From Alistipes sp. (lineage in GTDB: Bacteria; Bacteroidota; Bacteroidia; Bacteroidales; Rikenellaceae): a stretch of 64,000 nucleotides of DNA. Position 1 is the stretch's first letter. Each line of letters starts with the position of its first letter. A program made the translations under genes and the position numbers. Positions 44,316-54,113 of this stretch are shown in pieces. The DNA lies in the NCBI GenBank assembly GCA_017631275.1, contig JAGBTQ010000005.1, positions 1 to 64,000 on the forward strand, given 5' to 3'. The notes below the pieces were generated by a model that was not told the origin of the DNA, searched no databases, and saw only the letters and a list, made by a program, of their open reading frames with translations.

Positions 44316-46007
44316 CTAAAGTGCCATGAGCATCATAAGCTGAGCAGTAAGCACTCGAAGGAACATAACAACAGGATATACCGTAGCATAACCAATAGCT
44401 GGCATATCGTTACCCGACGACTGGTTAGCAAAGCCGAGCGCTGGAGGATCGGTCATAGCACCCGACATAAGACCCATCATGGTGTAGTAGTTAACCTTGA
44501 ACTTAAGACGTGCAAGAAGCGCAACGAGGATAAGAGGAAGCACGGTGATAATAACACCATAGCCAATCCACTTATAACCACCATTGATAATTGCATCAAC
44601 AAAGCCATCGCCAGCACCGATACCTACCGCGGCAAGGAACATTGCAAGACCAATCTCACGGAGCATGAGGTTAGCACTCATTGTGGTATAGGTAACCATC
44701 TTAAAGTGAGGACCAAATCGACCAATAAGAATTGCAACGATAAGTGGACCACCAGCCAAACCAAGCTTAACGGGCTGTGGCACATTCATCAAAGGAAGTG
44801 AGCCGAGCAACACACCGAGAGCAATACCGATAAAGATAGGGAAGAGATTTGGGTGGTCGAGCTTCTTGAGCGAGTTACCCAACGCCTTCTCGGCAGCAGC
44901 AACAGCAGCCTCAGGGCCGACAACCATAACCTTATCACCCACCTGAAGCTCCATACCCTGATATGGGATAAGATCGACACCAGCACGGTGAACACGCGTA
45001 ATGTTGATACCGTAGCGAGTACGTAGGCGCAAGTCGGCAAAGGTCTTACCATTAACATCCTCACGAGTAATAAGAATACGACGTGACACCAAAGGTGTTG
45101 ACTGCATAGCTGTAGCACCCCACTCGTCAGCTGTCATCTCGATAGGCTTACCGAAGAATGCCAAGATTGCCTCGCTATCCTCCTCCGAGCAGATGATACG
45201 CAAGCGGTCGCCAACAGAGAGCTGCGAGTTACCATCAGCCATAACAATCTCGCCCGAGCGGTGCATGATGCGCGACACCACAAACTGACGATTGATAAGC
45301 ATGTGGGCAATGGCGATAGTCTTGCCGTCGAGCATCTCGTTTGTAAACTCTACCGAGTAGCGGTGAGGGAGGTTTGTCTCCTTGCTCATAGCTGCAAGAC
45401 CCTCGTCCTCCTTCTTAAAGTCGATGCGTAGCACATAGCGCATGATAATCATCGACATGATAATACCGATAACACCCAAAGGATATGCTACAGCATAACC
45501 CAACGAGATAGAGTCAGCCAATGCCTTGTTAGCAGCACCACCAGCATCGGCAAATGCCTGCTGCGCAGCACCAAGACCAGGAGTGTTGGTCACAGCACCC
45601 GACATCACACCTACCATTGTAGGGAGTGGCTCACCTGTAATAAGGTGGATTACATAGGTCGTAATGGCGCCAAGCAAGATCACGAGCGCCGCAAGCGAGA
45701 TTAGCTTCAAACCACCGCTCTTGAGCGACGAGAAGAAACCTGGTCCCACCTGCAAACCAATAAAGAACACAAAGAGAATCAATCCGAACTCTTTGATGAA
45801 GTGGAGGGTGTCGTGGTGAATAGACTCAGCACCGAGGAAATGACCAGCAACAATACCTGTAAAGAGTATCCATGTCATACCGAACGATACTCCCTTAATC
45901 TTAATTCGGCTCAAGGCAATACCCGAGGCAATTACCAAGGCAAGAATAAAGACCGTGTGTGCAATGGAGGGTCCCACTACAACAGTTTTAAGCCAAGTAA
46001 AATCCAT
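44316..46007 (-). CDS. Putative transporter, AspT/YidE-YbjL family
   Basis: 563-residue membrane protein with about 10-11 TM helices in two halves, separated by two cytoplasmic RCK/TrkA_C domains (about 205-375; VGDRLRIICSEED and VGDKVMVVGPEA are typical). The paired motifs GVMSGAVTNTPGLGAAQQA (near 135) and GLMSGAMTDPPALGFANQ (near 510) are the duplicated signature of the aspartate-alanine exchanger family. The substrate is unknown. It is transcribed alone with its own promoter and terminator. Confidence 0.88.
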   Translation of the reverse strand: MDFTWLKTVVVGPSIAHTVFILALVIASGIALSRIKIKGVSFGMTWILFTGIVAGHFLGAESIHHDTLHFIKEFGLILFVFFIGLQVGPGFFSSLKSGGLKLISLAALVILLGAITTYVIHLITGEPLPTMVGVMSGAVTNTPGLGAAQQAFADAGGAANKALADSISLGYAVAYPLGVIGIIMSMIIMRYVLRIDFKKEDEGLAAMSKETNLPHRYSVEFTNEMLDGKTIAIAHMLINRQFVVSRIMHRSGEIVMADGNSQLSVGDRLRIICSEEDSEAILAFFGKPIEMTADEWGATAMQSTPLVSRRILITREDVNGKTFADLRLRTRYGINITRVHRAGVDLIPYQGMELQVGDKVMVVGPEAAVAAAEKALGNSLKKLDHPNLFPIFIGIALGVLLGSLPLMNVPQPVKLGLAGGPLIVAILIGRFGPHFKMVTYTTMSANLMLREIGLAMFLAAVGIGAGDGFVDAIINGGYKWIGYGVIITVLPLILVALLARLKFKVNYYTMMGLMSGAMTDPPALGFANQSSGNDMPAIGYATVYPVVMFLRVLTAQLMMLMAL

Positions 46008-46038
46008 TATTTAAATTTGAGATTTGGTTAATTGGGCG

Positions 46039-46071
46039 CAAATATACAAAATATTGGTAAATATCTACAAT
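46039..46071 (-). promoter_or_regulatory. Promoter of the AspT/YidE-type transporter gene
   Basis: On the minus strand ATTG (46071-46068), 21 nt, TATATTTG (46046-46039). Confidence 0.6.
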
Positions 46072-46115
46072 ATTTAACAAATATAAGAGTCACTAAAGTG
46101 TTTTTAGCAAAAATT

Positions 46116-46568
46116 TTACATCAACAGCACAAGAATAGCCATAGGTATATGCCCCTCGATGGTATAGAGAATATCGCTCGTGTATGTTGAGCAACCTAAG
46201 TAGAGATGCTTCCTATCGTAGGTAAATAATATATCTCCACGATAGGTAGAATTTCCTCGATATACATGCTGCGAATCGTAGCTAAGGATTATATCTGAGG
46301 AGTAGGTGGAGCGTCCACGATAGATGTGCTTATGGTCGGTCGTGAGGATAATATCAGAGCTATACGTAGATTTACCCTTATAGACATAGCGACCATCATA
46401 GGTAAAGATAATGTCGCTCGAATAGGTGGAGTTGCCTTGATAGAGACACTTTCCATCGTAGGTGCAGACAACGTCGGAGCTATAACATGAGTTACCCGCA
46501 TAGACCCTCGACTGAGCAAAGAGGCTCACGGGAAGTAGCATGACAAGGAGTAGCAATAGGCGTTTCAT
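46116..46568 (-). CDS. Secreted protein made of six 20-residue repeats
   Basis: 150 residues: a signal peptide (ends SLFAQ), then six back-to-back repeats of exactly 20 aa (residues 22-141), consensus hYxGxSTYSSDIIhTYDxxx, then a hydrophobic tail PMAILVLLM. Conserved positions include Tyr2, Gly4, Ser6, Tyr8, Asp11, Ile12 and Asp17 of each unit. The regular alternation suggests a beta solenoid or beta-hairpin array. No known family comes to mind. The ATG at 46568 is used; four further codons upstream start with a weak codon. It is single, with a promoter -7 box at 46586-46593. Confidence 0.8.
   Translation of the reverse strand: MKRLLLLLVMLLPVSLFAQSRVYAGNSCYSSDVVCTYDGKCLYQGNSTYSSDIIFTYDGRYVYKGKSTYSSDIILTTDHKHIYRGRSTYSSDIILSYDSQHVYRGNSTYRGDILFTYDRKHLYLGCSTYTSDILYTIEGHIPMAILVLLM
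46146..46505 (-). repeat. Six in-frame 60-bp repeats
   Basis: The 20-aa units are encoded by 60-bp blocks that differ at many synonymous positions, so the array is old and kept by selection on protein sequence, not recent DNA amplification. Confidence 0.75.
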
Positions 46569-46585
46569 TGTAGTAGGCATTTATG

Positions 46586-46593
46586 CAAAGATA
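46586..46593 (-). promoter_or_regulatory. -7 box of the repeat-protein gene
   Basis: TATCTTTG on the minus strand, 17 nt before the ATG. Confidence 0.55.
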
Positions 46594-46669
46594 CAAACCT
46601 TTTATGCTAATAGCAACATCAAAGATAAAGAAAAGAGTAGATGACGGGGTTATCTATCAAAAATTTTAC

Positions 46670-46677
46670 TATCTTTG
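46670..46677 (+). promoter_or_regulatory. -7 box of the aroB operon
   Basis: TATCTTTG with no TTTG at -33; leader to aroB of about 63 nt. Confidence 0.55.
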
Positions 46678-46744
46678 CCTAAGAGTGATGCGTGGAGCAA
46701 TATTTGTGAGTATTGCTACCCCATCACTAAACAATATAAGGCGT

Positions 46745-47776
46745 ATGTCAATGAGCACTGTTATTTCCATAAAGCAGAAATCCGAAATATTTGTCGGACG
46801 TGTTGAAGATGGCTTAAAACGTTATGCACAAAATAGGCGCGTTGTAGTAATCACCGACGCTAACATCGACCGTCTATACCACGACATAGTAGCGAAATAT
46901 GAGCATATAATAATCGGCCATGGCGAGGGCATCAAAAACCTCATTACCGTACAGAAGATCTATGCCCAACTAATGGAGATAGGCGCCGACCGCTCCACAC
47001 TCCTTGTGGGCATTGGAGGTGGTATAGTTACAGACATCACGGGATTTGTTGCAACCACCTTTATGCGAGGCCTCGACTTCGGCTTTGTGGCAACATCGCT
47101 GCTTGCGCAGGTAGATGCATCGGTAGGCGGAAAGAATGGTGTTAACATTCTCAACTACAAGAATATGGTGGGCACATTTGCTCAACCATCATTCGTCATC
47201 ACCGACGTAACCTTCCTACGCACACTCCCCCCACGTGAGCTTCATGCCGGCATGGGCGAGGTTGTCAAGATGGCAATTATCGGCGATGAGGAGCTCTTCA
47301 AATTTATCGAGGAGAACTTATCCACAGCGAGCTACACCAACAAAGATATCATGCAGCGCATAGTCCTCGACTCCGTACGACTCAAGGCAGACATCGTGGA
47401 TCGTGACGAGTGCGAAAAGGGAGTGCGCCGAGTGCTCAATCTTGGACACACCATAGCACACGCCATCGAGAAGTGTACACACAAGCTAAACCATGGCGAG
47501 GCTGTGGCTGTGGGTCTATCAAAGATTTCGCACGTGGCAAATAGCATGGGAATACTCGCCGAGGAGGATATGCTGCGCATAGACAACCTACTTATGAAGA
47601 TAGGTTTCTCGCTCGATATGCCCGTGCCACTTGGCGACGTAGTACGTGAGATACGTCACGACAAGAAGAAGAGCAACAACCTTATACGTATAGTGCTCCC
47701 CGAGCGCATAGGCAGCTGCCGCATTGAGGAGATGCCGCTTGGCGACATCGAACGCAACTTTGAATGTTTGAAATAG
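46745..47776 (+). CDS. aroB: 3-dehydroquinate synthase
   Basis: NAD- and metal-dependent second step of the shikimate pathway. IGHGEGIKN, GIGGGIVTDITGFVATTFMRG, QVDASVGGKNGVN and the zinc-ligand NLGHTIAHAIE are visible. 343 aa. The frame is open 54 codons further upstream but that part contains the promoter; the ATG at 46745 (or 46751) is chosen. The next gene starts immediately after its stop codon. Confidence 0.95.
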   Translation: MSMSTVISIKQKSEIFVGRVEDGLKRYAQNRRVVVITDANIDRLYHDIVAKYEHIIIGHGEGIKNLITVQKIYAQLMEIGADRSTLLVGIGGGIVTDITGFVATTFMRGLDFGFVATSLLAQVDASVGGKNGVNILNYKNMVGTFAQPSFVITDVTFLRTLPPRELHAGMGEVVKMAIIGDEELFKFIEENLSTASYTNKDIMQRIVLDSVRLKADIVDRDECEKGVRRVLNLGHTIAHAIEKCTHKLNHGEAVAVGLSKISHVANSMGILAEEDMLRIDNLLMKIGFSLDMPVPLGDVVREIRHDKKKSNNLIRIVLPERIGSCRIEEMPLGDIERNFECLK

Positions 47777-48325
47777 ATGAAACGAGCATATATACTTCTA
47801 GCTGAGGGCTTCGAGGTAATCGAGGCGCTTGCCCCTATCGACTGTCTTAAGCGTGCTGGCGTGGAGCTAAGAAAGGTCGCTGTGGGCGCGTCGCTCGACG
47901 TAACATCGTCGCACAACCACGCAACACTCCACTGCGACACACATATCAACGACACTGACCTAAGCGATGGCGACGTATTGATACTTCCGGGTGGAAATCC
48001 TGGATATATTAACCTTCGCGAGTCGGAGGCGGTATGTCGCGCGGTAAGAGAGTATTTCGACTCGGGCAAGCTCATCGCAGCAATATGTGGTGCTCCCACA
48101 GTGCTTGCCTACGCCCAAGTTGCCAAGGGCTACAACATCACATGTCATAGCTCGGTAAAGGCAGAGATGACAGAGTATAACTACGTGGCAGATAGCACAG
48201 TAAAGCACAATAACATTCTCACATCAGCAGGTGCTGGACGCTCGATAGAGTTTGGCATAGAGATAGCAAAATGCCTTGTCGATAGCGAGACTCTGTCACG
48301 TACCAAACAAGGCATGGAGCTATAG
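47777..48325 (+). CDS. DJ-1/PfpI family protein
   Basis: 182 residues of the DJ-1/YajL subgroup: LLAEGFEVIEALAPID (Glu near 15), LPGGNPGYINL, the nucleophile elbow AAICGAPTVL with Cys near 104, and TSAGAGRSIEFGIEI at the C-terminus. Relatives are described as deglycases or chaperones in stress; the role is debated. It abuts aroB with no gap and ends 1 nt from the stop of the convergent Ca2+ ATPase, so there is no room for a terminator. Confidence 0.9.
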   Translation: MKRAYILLAEGFEVIEALAPIDCLKRAGVELRKVAVGASLDVTSSHNHATLHCDTHINDTDLSDGDVLILPGGNPGYINLRESEAVCRAVREYFDSGKLIAAICGAPTVLAYAQVAKGYNITCHSSVKAEMTEYNYVADSTVKHNNILTSAGAGRSIEFGIEIAKCLVDSETLSRTKQGMEL

Positions 48326-48326
48326 C

Positions 48327-51059
48327 TTAGCGACGCACGAGTCGCACAATATCGGGAATAAACAGAATTGGCGAGGTGAGCAACAATATCCACACCCAAT
48401 CGCTAATTGGCAGCGGAGCAACACCAAACAGATCGCCTGCAAAGTTCACGATAAGCACCTGACCAAGCAAAATAACGATGGCGATAAGCACGAAGTAGAG
48501 GCTATACGACTCTTTGACAACCGTTGGACGACGCACCAAGTCCACAAGGTCGAGCAGAAGACTACGATCAGAGTGGAAATACTTGGCGTTGAACATATTC
48601 CAGAACTGCATCACAACAAATATCGAGAAAAATACGCCAAGCTCGTAGCGTGTCAATAGGTCCGTAGCATCGCCTTGCGAGCCCAAGTCGGCAACAAACT
48701 GGCGTATAGTATCGCCACGCACAATATCCGCAACACTGCTAATATCGACATGGTGCAGCAGTTGCCACAAACCCACCAACACTACAAAGAAGATTAAGCC
48801 AAAACCCACTATGCGATATAGCATAGGTCGATTGATGATGTGACTTTGTGGATTGCGCGGAGGCTCATTTAGGACACCTCTATGAGCTGGTAGCGACGAT
48901 AGTGCCATAGCAGCAAAGGTATCCATGATAAGGTTCACCCATAGCATCTGTGTTACCGTAAGTGGTGACTCCAGACCCACAAATGCACCAAACAGCACGA
49001 TAAGACATGCCGAGAGGTTGATAGTCATCTGGAAGATGATGAAGCGACGAATGTTGAGATAGAGCGACCTACCCCACATAATAGCCTTGTTGATGCTTGC
49101 AAACGAGTTATCGATAATAGTAATGTCGCTCGCCTCCTTAGCTCTCGACGTACCATCGCCCATCGACAAGCCCACCTGAGCCTTACTAAGTGCTGGAGCA
49201 TCGTTTGTGCCATCACCTGTAACAGCAACCACCTCGCCGTTATCCTGAAGCAGCATCACAAGGCGTGCCTTATCGTCGGGTCGAGCACGAGCAATAATCT
49301 TAAGACGTTTATCACGAAGTATCTCGCGTGCCTCATCATCGCTTAGGCGAGCAAACTCAGGGCCTGTGATAATCTCACCCTCGACACCCTCTATAAGACC
49401 GAGCTGGCGACCAATCTCTGAGGCTGTACCTGGAGTATCACCCGTAACAATGATTACGCGGACACCAGCACTATTCATCGCTATGTCGATAGCCTCCTTA
49501 ACATCATCACGTATTGGGTCGGCAATACCCACAATGCCAATAAACGTAAGGTCGTCGCTACTGTCACACTGCACAGCAAAACCAAGTGTGCGCATAGCAC
49601 AACTCTGATACTTACGCAATGTCTGTTCAACGCTCTCTCTTGTTACGCCACCTGCCAGCGTAGAACACATAGCCATAACAATCTCGGGAGCACCCTTCAC
49701 CAAGCGCAATCTCTTGCCCGAAATCTTATCCTCGACAAGCGACGACATAAACTTGGTCTCTGTGGAGAATGGCTGTTGCTCAATAACAGTATATCTCTCG
49801 CGTAGCTCACGATAATCGACACCCTCGGTCTGTAACCACTTGATAAGTGCACCCTCGGTAGGATTGCCAATAACCACCTCGCAACCATCTTCAATACCGA
49901 GCTCGGCAGTAGAGTTCACCGCCATACAGCACTTTAACATACCGTCGAGCGACTCATCGAGGAGCATGCTCTCGACAACAGTCATTCTATTCTTTGTGAG
50001 CGTACCAGTCTTATCGGTGCAGATAACTGTTGCAGCACCCATAGTCTCGCAAGCATGTAGCTTACGCACGAGGCTCTTCTCCTTGAGCATACGACGCATA
50101 CTGAGCGCCAAGCTAACCGTGATACTCATAGGCAAGCCCTCGGGCACAGCAACTACAATAAGCGTCACGGCAATCATGATTGTTGCAAGCGCAAACTCAG
50201 CAATCTGGACAAAGCTATATTCCGAGAGTGGCGTAGGATCGAAAAATATTAACGAAATAATGCGACCCACAATGATAAGTGAGGCGATGATAAAGCTCGC
50301 CGTAGATATCCACTTACCGAGCTGTGCAAGCTGAGCATTAAGCGGAGTCTCGACATCGCTACCCTCGCTTGCACGTGCCACACCACGGCCCTCTTCGGTA
50401 TCGACACCAATGGCAGAGACACGCATCACGGCACGACCCTCGATAATGGTTGAGCCACGCAACAAGAAGTTTGATGGATAGGTAGCCTCTGCATCAAAAT
50501 CTGCCTCGTCGAGATACTTATTTGCATAGGTCTCGCCCGTGAAGTTCGACTCATCGACACGTAGTTGCAGAGTGTCAACAAGATAACCATCGGCAGGGAT
50601 TTCATCACCGCTCTCTAAGCAGACTATGTCGCCAACGACAACATCCTGTTTAAGGATAGTCATCATCGTAGCTGGTGCACCCTCCTTTTCGCGACGAAGC
50701 ACCTTCACAGGACGTGAGTCCTTGACCTTATTAAGCACATCGAACTCCCTGCCAGCCTTCACCTCAAAGATAAAGCCTACGCCCGTTGCCAACAATAGAG
50801 CAACAAGAACTCCTGAGGGCTCAAGCAAGAGGTCGAAGCCCTTGCCTACGACAAATATCTCGTAGAGCGCGACGATAACAGAGAAGAGAAAAACGACAAG
50901 AAGGACCACTATAATAGGGTCCTTAAACTTATCAAGGTATGCCCTCCACAGCGACTCACGCTCGGGGGGAGGAATGATATTTTTGCCTCTACCCTGCTCG
51001 ACCTGTGGCGACGAGGATAGAAGTGCGGTGTTACGATAATTTTTCACTGTGTGTGACAT
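48327..51059 (-). CDS. Calcium-type P-ATPase
   Basis: 910-residue P-type ATPase of the IIA/IIB (Ca2+) group: phosphorylation site ICTDKTGTLTKN, TM4 metal site AVPEGLPMSI, TGET actuator (NFTGETYANK), VTGDTPGTA and the hinge GDGTNDAPALSKA. About 10 TM helices. The PEGLP motif is typical of Ca2+ pumps; transport is likely out of the cytoplasm. Last gene of the mltG operon, 11 nt after the DUF4293 gene. Confidence 0.92.
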   Translation of the reverse strand: MSHTVKNYRNTALLSSSPQVEQGRGKNIIPPPERESLWRAYLDKFKDPIIVVLLVVFLFSVIVALYEIFVVGKGFDLLLEPSGVLVALLLATGVGFIFEVKAGREFDVLNKVKDSRPVKVLRREKEGAPATMMTILKQDVVVGDIVCLESGDEIPADGYLVDTLQLRVDESNFTGETYANKYLDEADFDAEATYPSNFLLRGSTIIEGRAVMRVSAIGVDTEEGRGVARASEGSDVETPLNAQLAQLGKWISTASFIIASLIIVGRIISLIFFDPTPLSEYSFVQIAEFALATIMIAVTLIVVAVPEGLPMSITVSLALSMRRMLKEKSLVRKLHACETMGAATVICTDKTGTLTKNRMTVVESMLLDESLDGMLKCCMAVNSTAELGIEDGCEVVIGNPTEGALIKWLQTEGVDYRELRERYTVIEQQPFSTETKFMSSLVEDKISGKRLRLVKGAPEIVMAMCSTLAGGVTRESVEQTLRKYQSCAMRTLGFAVQCDSSDDLTFIGIVGIADPIRDDVKEAIDIAMNSAGVRVIIVTGDTPGTASEIGRQLGLIEGVEGEIITGPEFARLSDDEAREILRDKRLKIIARARPDDKARLVMLLQDNGEVVAVTGDGTNDAPALSKAQVGLSMGDGTSRAKEASDITIIDNSFASINKAIMWGRSLYLNIRRFIIFQMTINLSACLIVLFGAFVGLESPLTVTQMLWVNLIMDTFAAMALSSLPAHRGVLNEPPRNPQSHIINRPMLYRIVGFGLIFFVVLVGLWQLLHHVDISSVADIVRGDTIRQFVADLGSQGDATDLLTRYELGVFFSIFVVMQFWNMFNAKYFHSDRSLLLDLVDLVRRPTVVKESYSLYFVLIAIVILLGQVLIVNFAGDLFGVAPLPISDWVWILLLTSPILFIPDIVRLVRR

Positions 51060-51070
51060 CGTAGAGCGTG

Positions 51071-51529
51071 TTATCGGATACGATCGAGCGAGCGTACGAG
51101 CACCTCATCTTTGAAGATTGCACGGCTTGCGAGGTAGCTCAACACAAGAGCTATGATTGGCAGTGGCGCAGCCCAGCCAAACTGGCGATGATCGATAGTC
51201 ATGCCCTCAAATAGGCGAGAGGTGAGCCAATAGTAAAGCGCGGTAAAAATCAATGCGCCAAGCAACAACACAATCTCAACGGCACACAAACGCACCTGGA
51301 GCGTACGACGCTTGAACAAGAAGATTGTAATGAATGGTAGCACCGTTGCTAGCACGAGCAAAATGCCGAGCCATACAGTCGAGCGCGACACGTCGCCACA
51401 GGTGAGTGTAAAGGCTGTAAGTTCAAAAGTGTTGCCGTCAACAACAAATGTTGCAATAGGCAAGAAGAGTGTTAGCGACATGATGGCAGTAGCCAACAAA
51501 AGGTAGAGTGATTGAATACGCTGTATCAT
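51071..51529 (-). CDS. DUF4293-family membrane protein
   Basis: 152 residues, four TM helices, beginning MIQRIQSLYLLLA, the hallmark of DUF4293, a family confined to Bacteroidota. The function is unknown. It lies in the mltG operon between the glycosyltransferase and the Ca2+ ATPase (gaps 9 and 11 nt). Confidence 0.85.
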   Translation of the reverse strand: MIQRIQSLYLLLATAIMSLTLFLPIATFVVDGNTFELTAFTLTCGDVSRSTVWLGILLVLATVLPFITIFLFKRRTLQVRLCAVEIVLLLGALIFTALYYWLTSRLFEGMTIDHRQFGWAAPLPIIALVLSYLASRAIFKDEVLVRSLDRIR

Positions 51530-51538
51530 AATATTAGT

Positions 51539-52486
51539 TTATTTATCTATTTGTTTATCAATGAGATATTTATTTCTATCTGTCGAGCGGCGGTTAATCA
51601 ACTCGCCAAGGAAACCAGCAAGGAAGAGCATAGCACCAAGGAGTATCGCCACAAGGCTGAGATAGAACAATGGTTGGTTGGTAAGCGAGCGGCTTGCCAC
51701 AAACTTCTCGATAATAATCCACACCACAGCGCCGAAACCAAACAAGAACATAAGCGTACCAAGACCACCAAAGAGATACATTGGCGAGCGACCAAAGTAG
51801 GACATAAACGAGACGCTGATAAGGTCGAGATAGCCCTTTATCATGCGCTCCAAGCCGAACTTCGACTTGCCATATTTGCGCTCATGGTGCTCAACAACCT
51901 TCTCGCCAATACGCTTAAAGCCCGCGTGCTTAGCCAAGATAGGGATATAGCGATGCATCTCGCCATAGACCTCGATAGCCTTAACAACCTTACGGCGGTA
52001 GGCCTTAAGTCCGCAGTTGAAGTCATGAAGTTTGATGCCCGACATTAGGCGTGCGGTGAAGTTAAAGAACTTGCTTGGCCAACGCTTGCCTATAGGGTCG
52101 TAGCGCTTGCGCTTCCAGCCCGAAACAAGGTCGTAGCCCTCCTCCAAAATCATGCGGCGCATCTCGGGAATCTCATCAGGTGAGTCCTGAAGGTCGGCAT
52201 CCATGGTAAAGACAACCTCGCCACATGCCATCTCAAAACCGCAATATAGCGCTGCCGACTTGCCATAGTTGCGCATAAAGCTGATGCCTCGAATTGTCGA
52301 GTACTTAGCCTTAAGCTCCTCGACAACTCTCCACGAATTATCGGAAGATCCGTCGTCTATCATGATAATCTCGTACGATAGATTATTGGTGCGAGCTACC
52401 CTATCTATCCATTCGACAAGTTCTGGCAACGACTCCTCCTCGTTGTAAAAGGGAACGACAACAGATATGTCTAATTGTTGTTTCAT
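51539..52486 (-). CDS. Glycosyltransferase family 2, polyprenyl-phosphate sugar type
   Basis: 315 residues: GT2 catalytic domain with VVPFYNEEESLPEL, IIMIDDGSSDNSW, MDADLQDSPDEI (DxD-like) and HHERKYGKSKFG, followed by two TM helices (about 230-255 and 270-295). This layout is that of ArnC/GtrB/DPM-like enzymes that load a sugar on a lipid phosphate carrier. The sugar is unknown. Member of the mltG operon. Confidence 0.9.
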   Translation of the reverse strand: MKQQLDISVVVPFYNEEESLPELVEWIDRVARTNNLSYEIIMIDDGSSDNSWRVVEELKAKYSTIRGISFMRNYGKSAALYCGFEMACGEVVFTMDADLQDSPDEIPEMRRMILEEGYDLVSGWKRKRYDPIGKRWPSKFFNFTARLMSGIKLHDFNCGLKAYRRKVVKAIEVYGEMHRYIPILAKHAGFKRIGEKVVEHHERKYGKSKFGLERMIKGYLDLISVSFMSYFGRSPMYLFGGLGTLMFLFGFGAVVWIIIEKFVASRSLTNQPLFYLSLVAILLGAMLFLAGFLGELINRRSTDRNKYLIDKQIDK

Positions 52487-52489
52487 ACG

Positions 52490-53059
52490 TTATTCAGTAA
52501 AATTATCGCGTTTAGGCTCACGGCGCACAACAGCTGCGATGATAAGACCCATGAAACCGCCCGAGATAATATAGTTATCTACAGAGGATATAATAGTCTG
52601 CATGACTGAAGGCTTCTCTGAGGCTGTTAGCTGATCGATCATCTGGTCGAACAATGCCGAATTATCGGCAGGCATGAGTGCTGCCATCTGCTCGAAACGA
52701 ACAATAACAGCATCAACATATGCGCCATAGCCGCCAATAGCACTTATATATATAATGTGGCTAAGTCCTACAAGAACACCGCTCAACACAGACATTACGA
52801 AGACGTAAAGCAGACCTGTACTATAAGGGAAGCCAAACTGAGGGTCGGCCTCAAGCGAGCGACGTTTAGTAGAACGATAGAGAAACCACACGAAGAATAT
52901 TGCCGCTATGAGCATCTCAATAGTCACTACGAGCGACATACCACTAAGCGACATGTTGCCAAATAGCATAAAGCTCTCAAAGAGGTGTGATGCTGCCATC
53001 ACAAGGCCTAACACGGCACCATCGCGAAGCAACTGCTGCCAAAAAGATTTTCCAAACAT
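52490..53059 (-). CDS. DUF4199-family membrane protein
   Basis: 189 residues, four hydrophobic segments, of the Bacteroidota DUF4199 type (recognised from layout and position before a GT2 and DUF4293 gene). The start is the ATG at 53059 (MFGKSFWQQL); a TTG two codons earlier is ignored. Function unknown, probably linked to cell-envelope synthesis by context. 6 nt after mltG. Confidence 0.75.
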   Translation of the reverse strand: MFGKSFWQQLLRDGAVLGLVMAASHLFESFMLFGNMSLSGMSLVVTIEMLIAAIFFVWFLYRSTKRRSLEADPQFGFPYSTGLLYVFVMSVLSGVLVGLSHIIYISAIGGYGAYVDAVIVRFEQMAALMPADNSALFDQMIDQLTASEKPSVMQTIISSVDNYIISGGFMGLIIAAVVRREPKRDNFTE

Positions 53060-53065
53060 ACTCAA

Positions 53066-54100
53066 CTATTTCTTTTCTTGTTTTTTCTTTCGTAGCCACT
53101 CATCTAGAGCATCGTGATATGCCTTGGCATTCTTCTCGTGCTCAGAGAGGGTCTCTGCAAAATTGTGCTTACCATCGAACTCAGGACGAGCACAGAAATA
53201 TAGGTAGTTGTGCTCCTCGTAGTTCAACACCGCCTCGATAGCCACCAAGTCGGGCATGGCAATGGGCGTTGGAGGCAAACCTTTGTGGATATAGGTGTTA
53301 TATGGCGAGTCAATCTTAAGATGACGCTTCAAAATACGCTTCACCGTAGGGTCGTTAAGAGCATACTTAACAGTTGGGTCGGCCTGAAGCAACATATCCT
53401 TTTTTAGACGATTGACATAGACACCTGCAATACGAGCCATCTCGCTCTGGGCATTAGTCTCCTCATGCACAATAGATGCCATAGTCATCACCTCGAAGGG
53501 AGTGAACCCGATGCGCTTTAGTTGCTCTTGGCGCTTCGATGACGACCAATACTTATCTGACTCCGACTTTAGCTTAAGCACCAAATCGCGAGGCGTAATA
53601 TCGCACATCACCTCGTAGGTGTTAGGCAAAAATATAGAGAACATAGCCTCAGCAGAGTCGAAACCAAGCTCAGCAATGAGCGCACTATCACGCAATGTTT
53701 TGAGCATGTCCTCCTCCGAGATATGTGACTTTGAAGCAATCTTTCGTGCCAAAGCCTCGGGCGTACGAGCATTATTAATCGTTAGGCGCAGGGTCTTGCT
53801 CTCGCCATACTTTAGTGTTCGCACAATAGTCATCACTGACATATCCTTCTCGATAAGGAATGTTCCCGTGCGCAGGGCACTCTCCAAATCGAGGTATTTT
53901 GCATAGAACTCAAAAGCCCAATTATACTTACTATTTTTCTTTACCTTATTTACAACCAGTTCATAATCAGTACGTGGCGTGATGCGCACTGTGAAGTCCT
54001 CAGCCACAGCAGGGCCATAGAACATCTGATATGCAAAGTAAGCCAAAGCACCTCCGCCAATAAGTAGCAACAGCAGCAGATAAATAAAAAATTTACGCAT
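53066..54100 (-). CDS. mltG: Endolytic murein transglycosylase
   Basis: YceG/MltG protein that cuts nascent glycan strands in peptidoglycan. A single N-terminal TM helix (about 4-26), a LysM-like region, and the catalytic domain with Glu in MASIVHEETNAQSE; RIAGVYVNRL, LQADPTVKYAL and SPYNTYIHKGLPPTPI follow as in the family. 344 aa. The frame is open further upstream into the promoter and SRP RNA; the ATG at 54100 (MRKFFIYLLL) is the natural start. First gene of a five-gene operon. Confidence 0.94.
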   Translation of the reverse strand: MRKFFIYLLLLLLIGGGALAYFAYQMFYGPAVAEDFTVRITPRTDYELVVNKVKKNSKYNWAFEFYAKYLDLESALRTGTFLIEKDMSVMTIVRTLKYGESKTLRLTINNARTPEALARKIASKSHISEEDMLKTLRDSALIAELGFDSAEAMFSIFLPNTYEVMCDITPRDLVLKLKSESDKYWSSSKRQEQLKRIGFTPFEVMTMASIVHEETNAQSEMARIAGVYVNRLKKDMLLQADPTVKYALNDPTVKRILKRHLKIDSPYNTYIHKGLPPTPIAMPDLVAIEAVLNYEEHNYLYFCARPEFDGKHNFAETLSEHEKNAKAYHDALDEWLRKKKQEKK

Positions 54101-54113
54101 TATTCTATTTTTT

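Noticed and set aside
48323..48329. Missing terminator between convergent DJ-1 and Ca2+ ATPase genes as an assembly fault
   Set aside because: Both proteins have normal C-termini and the stops are simply 1 nt apart; overlapping convergent ends are plausible.
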